Positions 1-6,424 of a DNA stretch of 8,382 nucleotides are shown here, one piece after another. Within the stretch, counting starts at the first letter, position 1; each line of letters begins with the position of its first letter. Made by a program: the position numbers and the translations under genes. This stretch comes from an uncultured Pseudomonadota bacterium (GTDB lineage Bacteria > Lernaellota > Lernaellaia > Lernaellales > Lernaellaceae): NCBI GenBank assembly GCA_937967875.1, contig CALBTQ010000481.1, positions 1-8,382 of the forward strand, written 5' to 3'. The notes below the pieces were generated by a model, which was given only the letters and a program-made list of their open reading frames with translations, was not told where the DNA came from and made no database searches.

Positions 1-48
1 CGACCACCTAGATCTACACTCTTTCCCTACACGACGCTCTTCCGATCT
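1..48 (+). other. Illumina P5/read-1 adapter (artefact)
   Basis: These bases match the Illumina universal adapter: a P5 tail, then the read-1 priming site ending in GCTCTTCCGATCT at 48. One base differs from the standard P5 sequence (T instead of G at position 9). It is library sequence, not genomic DNA. The minus-strand reading frame entering from the insert continues into it and gives a false protein tail (IGRASCRERV). Genomic sequence starts at about base 49. Confidence 0.97.
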
Positions 49-256
49 TTTTGGCCTTCATTTTTTCGAATTGTTCGGTGTCGATCGACTCGTTGCTCTC
101 CACCCACAGGGCGGCGATTTCCATCCGTTCGAAGCGATCGATCAAAGTCTGCGTCAACTCGGTTCCGGCGCCGCACAGGACGATGCCTTTGTTGTTCTCG
201 ATCGGCTGAGCCAGCACGTCGCCCGGCTGAGCCTGCGTCAATTCGATTTTCCTCAC
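49..256 (-). CDS. Partial protein with HD-GYP-type N-terminal module (3' end missing)
   Basis: Only the first 69 residues are genomic; the rest is cut off by the left adapter and there is no real stop. The start is a GTG at 254-256, preceded on the minus strand by GGAGG with 8 bases of spacing. The visible protein (MRKIELTQAQPGDVLAQPIE..., then GIVLCGAGTELTQTLIDRFERM and ALWVE) follows the pattern 'PGxxLAxpv-x-GxxLxxxGTxLTxxxIxrlxrxxIxxxxV' seen in the small beta-rich module that precedes HD-GYP domains (DUF3391-like) and in short stand-alone proteins of about 100 residues. Whether an HD-GYP phosphodiesterase domain follows cannot be seen. It is divergent from gspL, with 448 bases between. 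The family assignment is by pattern only. Confidence 0.6.
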
Positions 257-704
257 CTTTAACGCCTCCGCGAATCCGGGTTCGCAGCGATGGTTCCTTC
301 AAACCCCAATACATGAGTATATTTTGGACGTTCAACAGTCCGGCGACGAGCCAAACCTTTGAAAGCCGAAATTTAGTATCATATATTTATTCTATTTTCC
401 ATGGCCTTTGCAACGGCCTTCGCGAATCAATTTTTCCGTCGAAAAAAGAAAATTATTTCATTGTGATCGATTTGATTCGTAGGCAATCCGCGAACCCAAA
501 ACCCATGTTACAGGAATCGGCCGGCATCGCCAACGCCTTTTTTCGCTGCCGCGCGAGGCCCGTGGGCGGGGGCGTTTCGCCTTTTGCCGCTTGCAGCGGG
601 AAGAAGGTTCTGGTAGACAGAAACATCCTGCTTGGGATGGTTTAACTTCGCCGTCGCTCTCCGGGTCTGTAGGGGGCGAAAACGCGAAAAGGAAGCGAAA
701 TTAG
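257..704. other. Divergent intergenic region with no gene
   Basis: This 448-base gap lies between the minus-strand partial gene and gspL. Open frames in it have no Shine-Dalgarno site and give low-complexity, non-protein-like translations. The middle (about 370-480) is clearly AT-rich compared with the flanks and holds the promoter described separately. Small hairpins are visible: TTTTTC/GAAAAA with loop CGTC (431-446), GGCG/CGCC around a TTT loop near 570, and CATCC/GGATG with a 6-base loop (624-639). None has a proper U-tract. A lone TATACT on the minus strand (316-321) could be a -10 for the left gene, but no -35 is correctly spaced. Confidence 0.7.
359..387 (+). promoter_or_regulatory. 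Sigma-70-like promoter candidate upstream of gspL
   Basis: TTGAAA (359-364) and TATATT (382-387) are separated by exactly 17 bases; each hexamer differs from the consensus at one position. The site lies in an AT-rich patch of an otherwise GC-rich region. Transcription would start near 394 and leave a leader of about 310 bases before the gspL ATG, which is unusually long. A closer promoter may exist that I could not recognise. Confidence 0.5.
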
Positions 705-2447
705 ATGGCGCATCTGATTCTGGGCATCGACATCGGGACGACGGAAATCAAGGCCGTGTTGGCCGAGGTGTCCTGGCGCGACGTCAACGTGCTGGCCACG
801 TACGTCGAGCCCGTGCCGCGTCCGGAAGACGTGGCGCATCGCCTGCCGCCGATGGAAGCGCAAGTGATCGCCTCCCAAGCCGAGGACCTGGCCGAGGACG
901 AGGCGGACGCAGGTGTTCCCGGCGCGGAGCCGACGCCGCAACCGACCGAAACGCCGCCGCCCTGGGTGTTCGGTCTGGCTGACCTGCTCAAAAAGCACAA
1001 CCTCGAGTATCAGGAAGTGCACACCTCGGTGCCCGGCGCGGAAGTCACCACCCATTTTCTGACCCTGCCGTTCGACAACCGCCGGCGCATCGAGCAGATT
1101 CTGCCCTTCGAGCTGGAAAACATCGTCCCGTTCAACCTGGAAACCATGCATGTCGCCTTTGATGTGCTCGGCAAAGCCCCCGAGGGCGGCTTTAAAGTAA
1201 TGGTGTGCATCACGCCCAAGGAAAACATCAAAAAGTTCCTGGGGCATCTGGCGCAGGCCGGCGTCGATCCGAAGAAGGTCGGCGTCATTCCGTTTTCGCT
1301 GTACGGTGCGGCGACCCTGCAACTGCCCGAGGAGCAGGGCGCGTACGCGTTGGTCGATTTCGGGCGGCATTACACCGACTTGACGCTGGTGAACAAGGGC
1401 GAGCTGCTCAACCTGCGTTCGATTCCGATGGGCGGCGCGATGCTGGACGAAAAGCTGGCCAAGGCGCTGAGCATCGATGCCGACCGGGCGCGGGAACTCA
1501 AAGAGACCAAAGCCGACCTACGGGTCGACGACAAGGTGGCGCAGGTCTTGCGCGAGAGCCTGGAGCCGTTGCTGGTCCGTTTGCGCCAGGTGCTGCAGGG
1601 CGCGCGGTCGCAGTACGGGGTGGAAATCACCCGGCTCTACATCCTGGGCCGCGGCAGTCTGTTGCGGGGTTTGGACGATCTGCTGGCCGACGAATTGGGC
1701 GTCGATGTTGCGCGCTTCACCTCGTTGCCGGCCGGCTCGCCGGTCAACAACAGCGACGACGAACAGATCAACCAGGCGCGGTTCGCCGCGGCGCTCGCCG
1801 AGGTGCACAGCGGCGTGGGTCCGTTGCGCAACATGAAGCTCAATTTGCGCCTGGGCGAATTTTTCTATCGCAAGCAACGCACGGCGATGAAGGCGTCGAT
1901 CCGTTCGGCGGTGGTGGTGGGCGTCGTCATTTTGGCCCTGCTGCTGTACAACGTCGTGGCGTCGAACATGCAAAAGCGCAAGTACCACCAGGCGCTGTCG
2001 GACCAGGTGGTGCAGATCTACCTCAAGGCGTTCCCCGGCGTGCCGCCGACGCAGCCGTTGCAGCAGTTCCAGGCGCAGATCGGCAAGACGATGGACAAAT
2101 ACAAAACCGTCGGCTTCCTGGGCGAGGGCGACCTGCGGGCACTGGACGTGATCAAGCAGCTCTCCGAGGCGATTCCGCCCGACATCACCGTGGACATCAA
2201 GAAGATCGACCTGACGCCGGACCTGCTCAAGTTCGAGGGCGAATGCAACGCCTTCGACGACGTCGATAAAATCGAAAACGTGCTGGCCGGACTGACCGGC
2301 TTCAAGAGCGTGAAGAAAGAGTCGAGCCGCTCGGTGTCGGAGAAGGTGAAATTCAAGTTCTCCGTGCACCTGACCGACCGCGAGCGTTCCGCCGCCGCCG
2401 GGGCGCGCACGCAACCCAAGGCGAAAACCAAGACGAGGACGAAGTAG
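705..2447 (+). CDS. gspL: GspL-like assembly-platform protein (PilM-PilN fusion)
   Basis: 580 residues. Residues 1-375 form a PilM/GspL actin-like cytoplasmic domain: phosphate-1 motif GIDIGTTEIKAV (7-18), phosphate-2 motif YALVDFGRHYTDLTL (214-228) and an adenosine-type segment LYILGRGSLLRGL (311-323). One membrane helix follows (about 399-419), then a PilN-like periplasmic part (about 425-556; core DLRALDVIKQLSEAIPPDI) and a Lys/Arg/Thr-rich tail. An acidic Pro-rich stretch (about 58-86) is inserted in the actin-like domain. In T2SS and T4P machines this protein links the cytoplasmic ATPase to the inner-membrane platform. The start is supported by GGAAG at 691-695, which is only moderate. 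gspM follows 5 bases after the stop. Typical GspL proteins are shorter (about 400 residues). The alternative is a fused PilM-PilN of a type IV pilus; the absence of pilP and pilQ downstream favours GspL only weakly. Confidence 0.82.
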   Translation: MAHLILGIDIGTTEIKAVLAEVSWRDVNVLATYVEPVPRPEDVAHRLPPMEAQVIASQAEDLAEDEADAGVPGAEPTPQPTETPPPWVFGLADLLKKHNLEYQEVHTSVPGAEVTTHFLTLPFDNRRRIEQILPFELENIVPFNLETMHVAFDVLGKAPEGGFKVMVCITPKENIKKFLGHLAQAGVDPKKVGVIPFSLYGAATLQLPEEQGAYALVDFGRHYTDLTLVNKGELLNLRSIPMGGAMLDEKLAKALSIDADRARELKETKADLRVDDKVAQVLRESLEPLLVRLRQVLQGARSQYGVEITRLYILGRGSLLRGLDDLLADELGVDVARFTSLPAGSPVNNSDDEQINQARFAAALAEVHSGVGPLRNMKLNLRLGEFFYRKQRTAMKASIRSAVVVGVVILALLLYNVVASNMQKRKYHQALSDQVVQIYLKAFPGVPPTQPLQQFQAQIGKTMDKYKTVGFLGEGDLRALDVIKQLSEAIPPDITVDIKKIDLTPDLLKFEGECNAFDDVDKIENVLAGLTGFKSVKKESSRSVSEKVKFKFSVHLTDRERSAAAGARTQPKAKTKTRTK

Positions 2448-2452
2448 ACGCG

Positions 2453-2980
2453 ATGAACCTGAACCTTGACGATCATCAAAAACGAATCGCTATGATCGCC
2501 GGTGCGGTGGTTGCGGTGCTGATGCTCCTGTGGGTGGTCGTGTTGCCGCGCTTGGGCATCGGCGGAATCGACGACAAGATCAAGGTCAAGGAAAACGAAC
2601 TGCGGGAAGTCATCCGGCTCTACAAGAGTTTCGAGCAGATCAAGGGCGACTTCAACCGCATCGAAAGCCAGATCAACCGCAACCAGAGCCTTTCGCTGCT
2701 CAGCGAGTTGTCGCGCATCGCCGAAAAGGTGAACGTCAAACAGGGCATCGACTCGATGGTCAGCAAGGCCAAGCCGAAAAACGACTTCTATCAGGAAGAG
2801 GCCGTCGAAATGCGGGTCGAGAAGATCACCCTCGAGGAACTGACCCGTCTGCTGTATGAAATCGAGTACTCGACCAAGGTGTTGCGCGTGCGCAAGTTGC
2901 ACGTGGAAGCGCGCTTCGACGACAAAACGCTGCTCAATGCCGTTCTGGAAGTGTCCACCTACAAGCGTCAGGAAAGCTGA
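2453..2980 (+). CDS. gspM: GspM/PilO-like inner-membrane platform protein
   Basis: 175 residues: a short cytoplasmic N-terminus, one membrane helix (about 12-32, IAMIAGAVVAVLMLLWVVVL), a Lys/Glu-rich probable coiled coil (about 38-75), and an alpha/beta periplasmic part ending in strands such as LRVRKLHVEARF (144-155). This is the architecture of GspM and PilO, which pair with the PilN-like part of GspL. It starts 5 bases after the gspL stop, and GAGGA at 2435-2439 inside the gspL 3' end is the likely ribosome site; the spacing is long (13 bases), which fits translational coupling. The assignment rests on topology and position rather than on a unique motif. The unit ends here: neither gspN nor pilP/pilQ follows, and the terminator overlaps the stop codon. 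Confidence 0.75.
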   Translation: MNLNLDDHQKRIAMIAGAVVAVLMLLWVVVLPRLGIGGIDDKIKVKENELREVIRLYKSFEQIKGDFNRIESQINRNQSLSLLSELSRIAEKVNVKQGIDSMVSKAKPKNDFYQEEAVEMRVEKITLEELTRLLYEIEYSTKVLRVRKLHVEARFDDKTLLNAVLEVSTYKRQES

Positions 2981-2996
2981 GCCGTCTCAGCTTTTT
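2973..2996 (+). terminator. Intrinsic terminator overlapping the gspM stop codon
   Basis: AAAGCTGAG (2973-2981) pairs perfectly with CTCAGCTTT (2986-2994) around a CCGT loop, with five T's at 2992-2996. The TGA stop of gspM (2978-2980) lies inside the left arm, so the last codons of gspM form half of the hairpin. It closes the gspL-gspM unit. Confidence 0.85.
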
Positions 2997-3122
2997 GAAA
3001 AGATGTTAAGTTTTCATCACTCTTTTCAGAGGGGACGACCGCAGAGGTCGCTTGAAGTTTTGGCGACAAGCGGTTGAATGAACGAGTGATTTCAGCAGGC
3101 CGCGAGAGATAGTCTAAGTGGG

Positions 3123-3128
3123 CATAAT
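3123..3128 (+). promoter_or_regulatory. Possible -10 element before the dprA-proximal hairpins
   Basis: CATAAT differs from TATAAT at one position and lies in a short AT-rich patch just before the last set of hairpins. No -35 is visible at 16-18 bases. If it is used, a transcript of about 90 bases would run from about 3135 to the terminator at 3223. The support is weak. Confidence 0.2.
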
Positions 3129-3186
3129 AATTGCAAAAATCCTGAAACAGGTTCGTTGTTTGCACATCGGACGACAACCTTGCTTC

Positions 3187-3223
3187 AGGCCAGAGGCTCT
3201 GCCCCCCTCTGGCTTCTTTTTTT
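3187..3223 (+). terminator. Intrinsic terminator immediately upstream of dprA
   Basis: GCCAGAGG (3189-3196) pairs perfectly with CCTCTGGC (3206-3213) around a 9-base loop. The stem can extend by a G-U and an A-U pair to 3187/3215. It is followed by TTCTTTTTTT (3214-3223). It ends 18 bases before the dprA start and 9 bases before its Shine-Dalgarno site, the position expected of an attenuator. It could equally be the end of a separate small transcript. Confidence 0.8.
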
Positions 3224-3241
3224 GAAGCGATCGGAGAAGGC

Positions 3242-4111
3242 TTGCTGATCGAACATCACCGGCAATTGCTCGCCGCCGTGCGGCTGGCGCGGTTCAACGG
3301 CGTGGGGGCCAAGCGCTTCGTCGACCTGGTGCGCGAACACGGTTCGCCGCAGGATGCGTTGACGGCTCAGGGCGCCCAAAGCGAGTTGTTTCCCGCCGGC
3401 GACAAAGCCCCCCTGCTTGAAGAACAACAACGGGTCGAGGCCTATTTGCGACGCGGTGGGTGCGGCACGTTCTGGGGCGCCTACGATTATCCGCGCCTGC
3501 TGGCCGGGATAAGCGAACCGCCGCCGTTTCTGTTTTACCGCGGACCGCAATGGCCGCCGGACGCGTTCGCGGTGGCGATCGTCGGCCCGCGCCAGGCGGG
3601 CGAACGGGCGACCAAATTCGCCGGCGAGCTGGCCCGCAAGCTCAGCGCCTTCGGCGTGACGATCGTCAGCGGCGGGGCCGAGGGCGTGGACGCGGCGGCG
3701 CATTGGGGCGCGTTGAACGCAGGCGGCCGCACGGTGCTGGTGACGGCCACCGGCCTGGACAAATGCTATCCTGAAAAAAACCGTGAGTTGTTTGAGAAGG
3801 TGGCGCGGCAGGGCAGCGTGGTGACCGAACTGTTGCCGGGCACGCCGCCGCGGCGCGATTTCTTTCCCACGCGCAACCGGATCGTCGTGGGGTTGGCGCA
3901 GGCGCTGGTGGTGGTCGGCGGACACCTGAAAAGCGGCACCGCTTCGTCCTGGCAGCACATGCGCAAACTCGGCCGGCCGATCTTCACCTGGACCGGCGTC
4001 GATCCGAACCGCTTCGAATTGCCGGCGGCGATCGTCGAGGCCGGCGGCCTGCGGTTGTCCGAGCCCAACGCCGAACTGGTGCTCAGCCGGATGCTTCAAC
4101 AACGCCCTTGA
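3242..4111 (+). CDS. dprA: Divergent DprA/Smf DNA-processing protein
   Basis: 289 residues. DprA proteins bind incoming single-stranded DNA during natural transformation and load RecA. An N-terminal HhH/SAM-like region (about 8-45) is followed by the Rossmann-type DprA domain: YPRLLAGISEPPPFLFYRG (83-101), VAIVGPRQAGERA (111-123), SGGAEGVDAAAHWGAL (143-158), GLDKCYPEKNRELF (171-184) and FPTRNRIVVGLAQALVVVGG (208-227). Odd points: GPR replaces the usual GSR, VVGG replaces the usual VVEA, TG (251-252) stands where PG is usual, and the C-terminal winged helix of many DprA proteins is absent. The start is TTG at 3242 with GGAG at 3233-3236; no nearer ATG keeps the N-terminal domain. No other competence or topoisomerase gene is adjacent. 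A terminator sits directly upstream. It could be a DprA-like Rossmann protein with another role, but motif order argues for DprA. Confidence 0.85.
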   Translation: MLIEHHRQLLAAVRLARFNGVGAKRFVDLVREHGSPQDALTAQGAQSELFPAGDKAPLLEEQQRVEAYLRRGGCGTFWGAYDYPRLLAGISEPPPFLFYRGPQWPPDAFAVAIVGPRQAGERATKFAGELARKLSAFGVTIVSGGAEGVDAAAHWGALNAGGRTVLVTATGLDKCYPEKNRELFEKVARQGSVVTELLPGTPPRRDFFPTRNRIVVGLAQALVVVGGHLKSGTASSWQHMRKLGRPIFTWTGVDPNRFELPAAIVEAGGLRLSEPNAELVLSRMLQQRP

Positions 4112-4184
4112 ATCACGGAAGGTTTATCGGCCAGCTTGCGTGCGAAGGCCGAAGCGGCTACCTTCTTGACTGAAAGGAGCGGCG

Positions 4185-5669
4185 ATGTCCAAACCGGTGC
4201 GGTGGATTATTTTGGTTGTGTGGCTGGCCATGCTGACGATCTTCGCCGTGCGCAATCTGCCCGACAAGAACGCCGCCAACGTGTTGGAGGTCGCCGCGGC
4301 CGAAGGCCTGGACGCCGACCAGAAATGGTATGGCTTTTACATCGAACAACCCGGCAACAAGCGAACGAAAATCGGCTGGCTGGCCAGCGAACGCAAGCAG
4401 ACCCCATCGGGTTTCGTCACGCGCACCAACAATTACATGCGCCTGGCCATTCAGGGCGCCGAACGAGTGGTGCGCACCGAAACCAAGGTGCTGACCGATT
4501 TGCAGCACAAGCTGCAGTATCTCGATTTTTCGATGAGCTCGGACCTGGTCAAGTTCAAGGTGATCGGTACGGTGCGCGGCAACCGGCTGGACCTGGACAT
4601 CGAAACCGCCGCCGGCCGGCGCGAGGAAACGCTGCCGCTGACCGAAGTGCCGCTGATGCCCGACGATCTGACCGATCTGCTGGCCGACGAGGGCGGCCTG
4701 CAGGTGGGTAAAACCTACGAGATGCCCTTCTTCGAACCGTCCACCTTCCGGTACGACAAGGCGAAGATCCGTGTGGTCGACCGCATCGAGCATACCGCCG
4801 CCGACGGCACGAAGATCGTCGCGTTCCGCGTGGTCACCGACCTGGCCGGGGCGCGCGCCGAATCGATCGTCGACGAGCGCGGCGAAACGCTCGAACAGCA
4901 TCTGGCCGGCTTCGTCATGGTGCGCGAACCGCACCGGGTGGCGATGGAGCAGGGGTGGTCGAAAAAGCCGACCGACATCCCCGAGTTGTCCGCCGTCAAC
5001 AGCGACAAGCAGATTCCCGATCCGCGCAACGTCAGGTTTCTCAAAGTGCGCCTGAACGGCGTGACCCTCGACGACCTGCCGATCGGCGACGAGCGCCAGA
5101 CGCTCGAAGACGATAACGTGCTGACCGTCGTGAAAAAACCGCTGCCGGAAAAGGGCGGCTTCAAGATCCCCTACCGAGGCGACGACGAAAAATTGCTCGA
5201 GCAGCTCAAGCCCACGCCCCTGCTGGAGGTCGACGATCCGGCCATCTACCGGCAGGCGCGCGAGATCGTCCCCGAAGGCGCCGACGCGCTGGCCGCGGCC
5301 CGGGCGATCGCCAAGTGGGTGAACGTCAACCTGAAAAAGAAACCGCTCATTTCGATGACCAGCGCCAAGGAAGTGCTGATGGTCCGGCAGGGCGACTGCA
5401 ACGAGCACGCCGCGCTGTTCGCCGCCCTGGCGCGCGCGGCCGGTCTGCCCGCGCAGGTGCACGTGGGCCTGGTGTATCATCAGGGCGCGTTTTATTACCA
5501 CGCGTGGAACGGCGTGTACGTCGGCGAATGGATCAGCCTGGACGCCACCTTCGGCCAGTTCCCCTCCGACGCGACGCACCTGCGCATCGTCTCGGGCGGG
5601 CTGGACCGGCAGATCGACATCATCCGGCTGATGGGAAGCGTGAACATCAACGTCTTGGAGTGGCAATGA
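4185..5669 (+). CDS. Membrane-anchored transglutaminase-like protein
   Basis: 494 residues. A hydrophobic segment at 6-22 without an obvious signal-peptidase site suggests an N-terminal anchor, with the bulk in the periplasm. Residues about 45-300 are beta-rich and unrecognised. The C-terminal part (about 365-465) is a transglutaminase-like cysteine peptidase fold with a visible triad: Cys405 in RQGDCNEHAALFAALARAAG, His439 in FYYHAWNG and Asp453 in EWISLDATFGQ. Family members cleave or crosslink peptides or act on cell-wall substrates; the substrate here is unknown. The start is supported by AAAGGAG at 4173-4179, five bases before the ATG. It lies 73 bases after dprA with no clear promoter or terminator between, so co-transcription is possible. 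Its stop overlaps the ABC ATPase start as ATGA, indicating translational coupling. Confidence 0.85.
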   Translation: MSKPVRWIILVVWLAMLTIFAVRNLPDKNAANVLEVAAAEGLDADQKWYGFYIEQPGNKRTKIGWLASERKQTPSGFVTRTNNYMRLAIQGAERVVRTETKVLTDLQHKLQYLDFSMSSDLVKFKVIGTVRGNRLDLDIETAAGRREETLPLTEVPLMPDDLTDLLADEGGLQVGKTYEMPFFEPSTFRYDKAKIRVVDRIEHTAADGTKIVAFRVVTDLAGARAESIVDERGETLEQHLAGFVMVREPHRVAMEQGWSKKPTDIPELSAVNSDKQIPDPRNVRFLKVRLNGVTLDDLPIGDERQTLEDDNVLTVVKKPLPEKGGFKIPYRGDDEKLLEQLKPTPLLEVDDPAIYRQAREIVPEGADALAAARAIAKWVNVNLKKKPLISMTSAKEVLMVRQGDCNEHAALFAALARAAGLPAQVHVGLVYHQGAFYYHAWNGVYVGEWISLDATFGQFPSDATHLRIVSGGLDRQIDIIRLMGSVNINVLEWQ

Positions 5670-6424
5670 TCACCACGAAGGGCTTGACCAAAAAATACGG
5701 CGATCTGGTGGCCGTGGACAACCTCGACCTGGAAGTGCGCGAGGGCGAGATCTTCGGTTTCCTCGGGCCCAACGGCGCGGGCAAGACCACGACGATCAAG
5801 ATGATCGTGGGCATGCTGCAGCCGACCGCCGGCGAGATCTTCATCGGCGGCATCGACGCGATCAAGAATCCGCTGGAGGCCAAGGCGATCCTGGGGTACA
5901 TCCCCGACCGGCCGTACCTGTACGAAAAGCTCACGGCCAAGGAGTTTCTGCGGTTCATCGGCGGGCTCTATAGCGTGCCGGCCGAGGAAATCGAATCGTT
6001 CGGCAACGACCTGCTCAAGCTGTTCGAGCTGGAGGATTGGGCCGGCGACCTGATTGAAAATTTTTCGCACGGCATGAAGCAGCGCCTGATTATGTGCGCC
6101 GCGCTGCTGCACCGGCCGCACGTGTTCATGGTCGACGAGCCGATGGTCGGCCTGGACCCGAAAGGCGCGCGGCTGGTCAAGCGCATCTTCCGCCGCCTGG
6201 TCGACAACGGCAACACGCTGTTCATGTCGACCCACACGCTGGAAGTGGCCGAGGAGGTCTGCGACCGCATCGCGATCATCAACCACGGCCGGATCATCGC
6301 CCAGGGCACGATGGACGAGCTGCGCCAGATGTCGGCCGAACCCGATTCCGGCCTCGAGTCGATCTTCCTCGAACTGACCGGCGGCGCCGAAATGAGCGAA
6401 CTGATCGACGTACTGAAAGAATAG
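5666..6424 (+). CDS. ABC transporter ATP-binding protein
   Basis: 252 residues, a single nucleotide-binding domain of the ABC-2 (CcmA/drug-exporter-like) type. Visible motifs: Walker A GPNGAGKTT (34-42), a Q-loop region YIPDRPYLYEKLT with Asp where Gln is usual (81), a degenerate signature FSHGMKQR (133-140; normally LSGGQ), Walker B VFMVDEP with catalytic Glu158, D-loop GLDP (162-165) and H-loop His190 in STHT. The start is the ATG at 5666, which overlaps the transglutaminase stop by four bases; an open frame continues further upstream but is the shadow of that gene. It would power a membrane permease, yet none follows: the next coding region is a lipoprotein after an AT-rich gap. The permease must be encoded elsewhere, or the ATPase works with its coupled neighbour in another way. 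Confidence 0.92.
   Translation: MITTKGLTKKYGDLVAVDNLDLEVREGEIFGFLGPNGAGKTTTIKMIVGMLQPTAGEIFIGGIDAIKNPLEAKAILGYIPDRPYLYEKLTAKEFLRFIGGLYSVPAEEIESFGNDLLKLFELEDWAGDLIENFSHGMKQRLIMCAALLHRPHVFMVDEPMVGLDPKGARLVKRIFRRLVDNGNTLFMSTHTLEVAEEVCDRIAIINHGRIIAQGTMDELRQMSAEPDSGLESIFLELTGGAEMSELIDVLKE

Larger units (their letters stand above)
3010..3223 (+). ncRNA. Candidate structured noncoding RNA or leader before dprA
   Basis: The gap between gspM and dprA has no convincing reading frame but shows several nested complementarities. ATCACTC (3016-3022) pairs with GAGTGAT (3084-3090). This encloses CGACC/GGTCG (3036-3040 with 3046-3050) and the partly competing CGCTTG/CAAGCG (3049-3054 with 3067-3072). Further on, CCTGAA (3141-3146) pairs with TTCAGG (3184-3189) around a 9-position stem with one U-U mismatch and loop TTGC (3151-3172). 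The stretch ends in a strong terminator. It matches no RNA family I can recognise by eye (not tmRNA, SRP, RNase P or a common riboswitch). It may be an independent small RNA, or a leader whose terminator controls dprA. Boundaries are approximate and the structure was found by hand. Confidence 0.35.

Noticed and set aside
313..645. 110-codon plus-strand open frame upstream of gspL
   Set aside because: No Shine-Dalgarno site, an implausible mixed composition, and an overlap with an AT-rich promoter region. It does not look like a protein.
1518..2414. Long minus-strand frame opposite gspL, and similar long antisense frames opposite dprA, the transglutaminase gene and the ABC gene
   Set aside because: These are long antisense shadows typical of GC-rich genes. 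They have His/Arg/Gln-rich, non-family sequences, while the plus-strand proteins show clear domains.
2968..3177. 69-codon minus-strand open frame after gspM
   Set aside because: It runs through the gspM terminator, has no good ribosome site and resembles no family. The stems in this stretch suggest RNA rather than protein.
4130..4156. Inverted repeat CGGCC/GGCCG between dprA and the transglutaminase gene
   Set aside because: It is only five pairs with a 14-base loop and no T-run, so it does not support a terminator.
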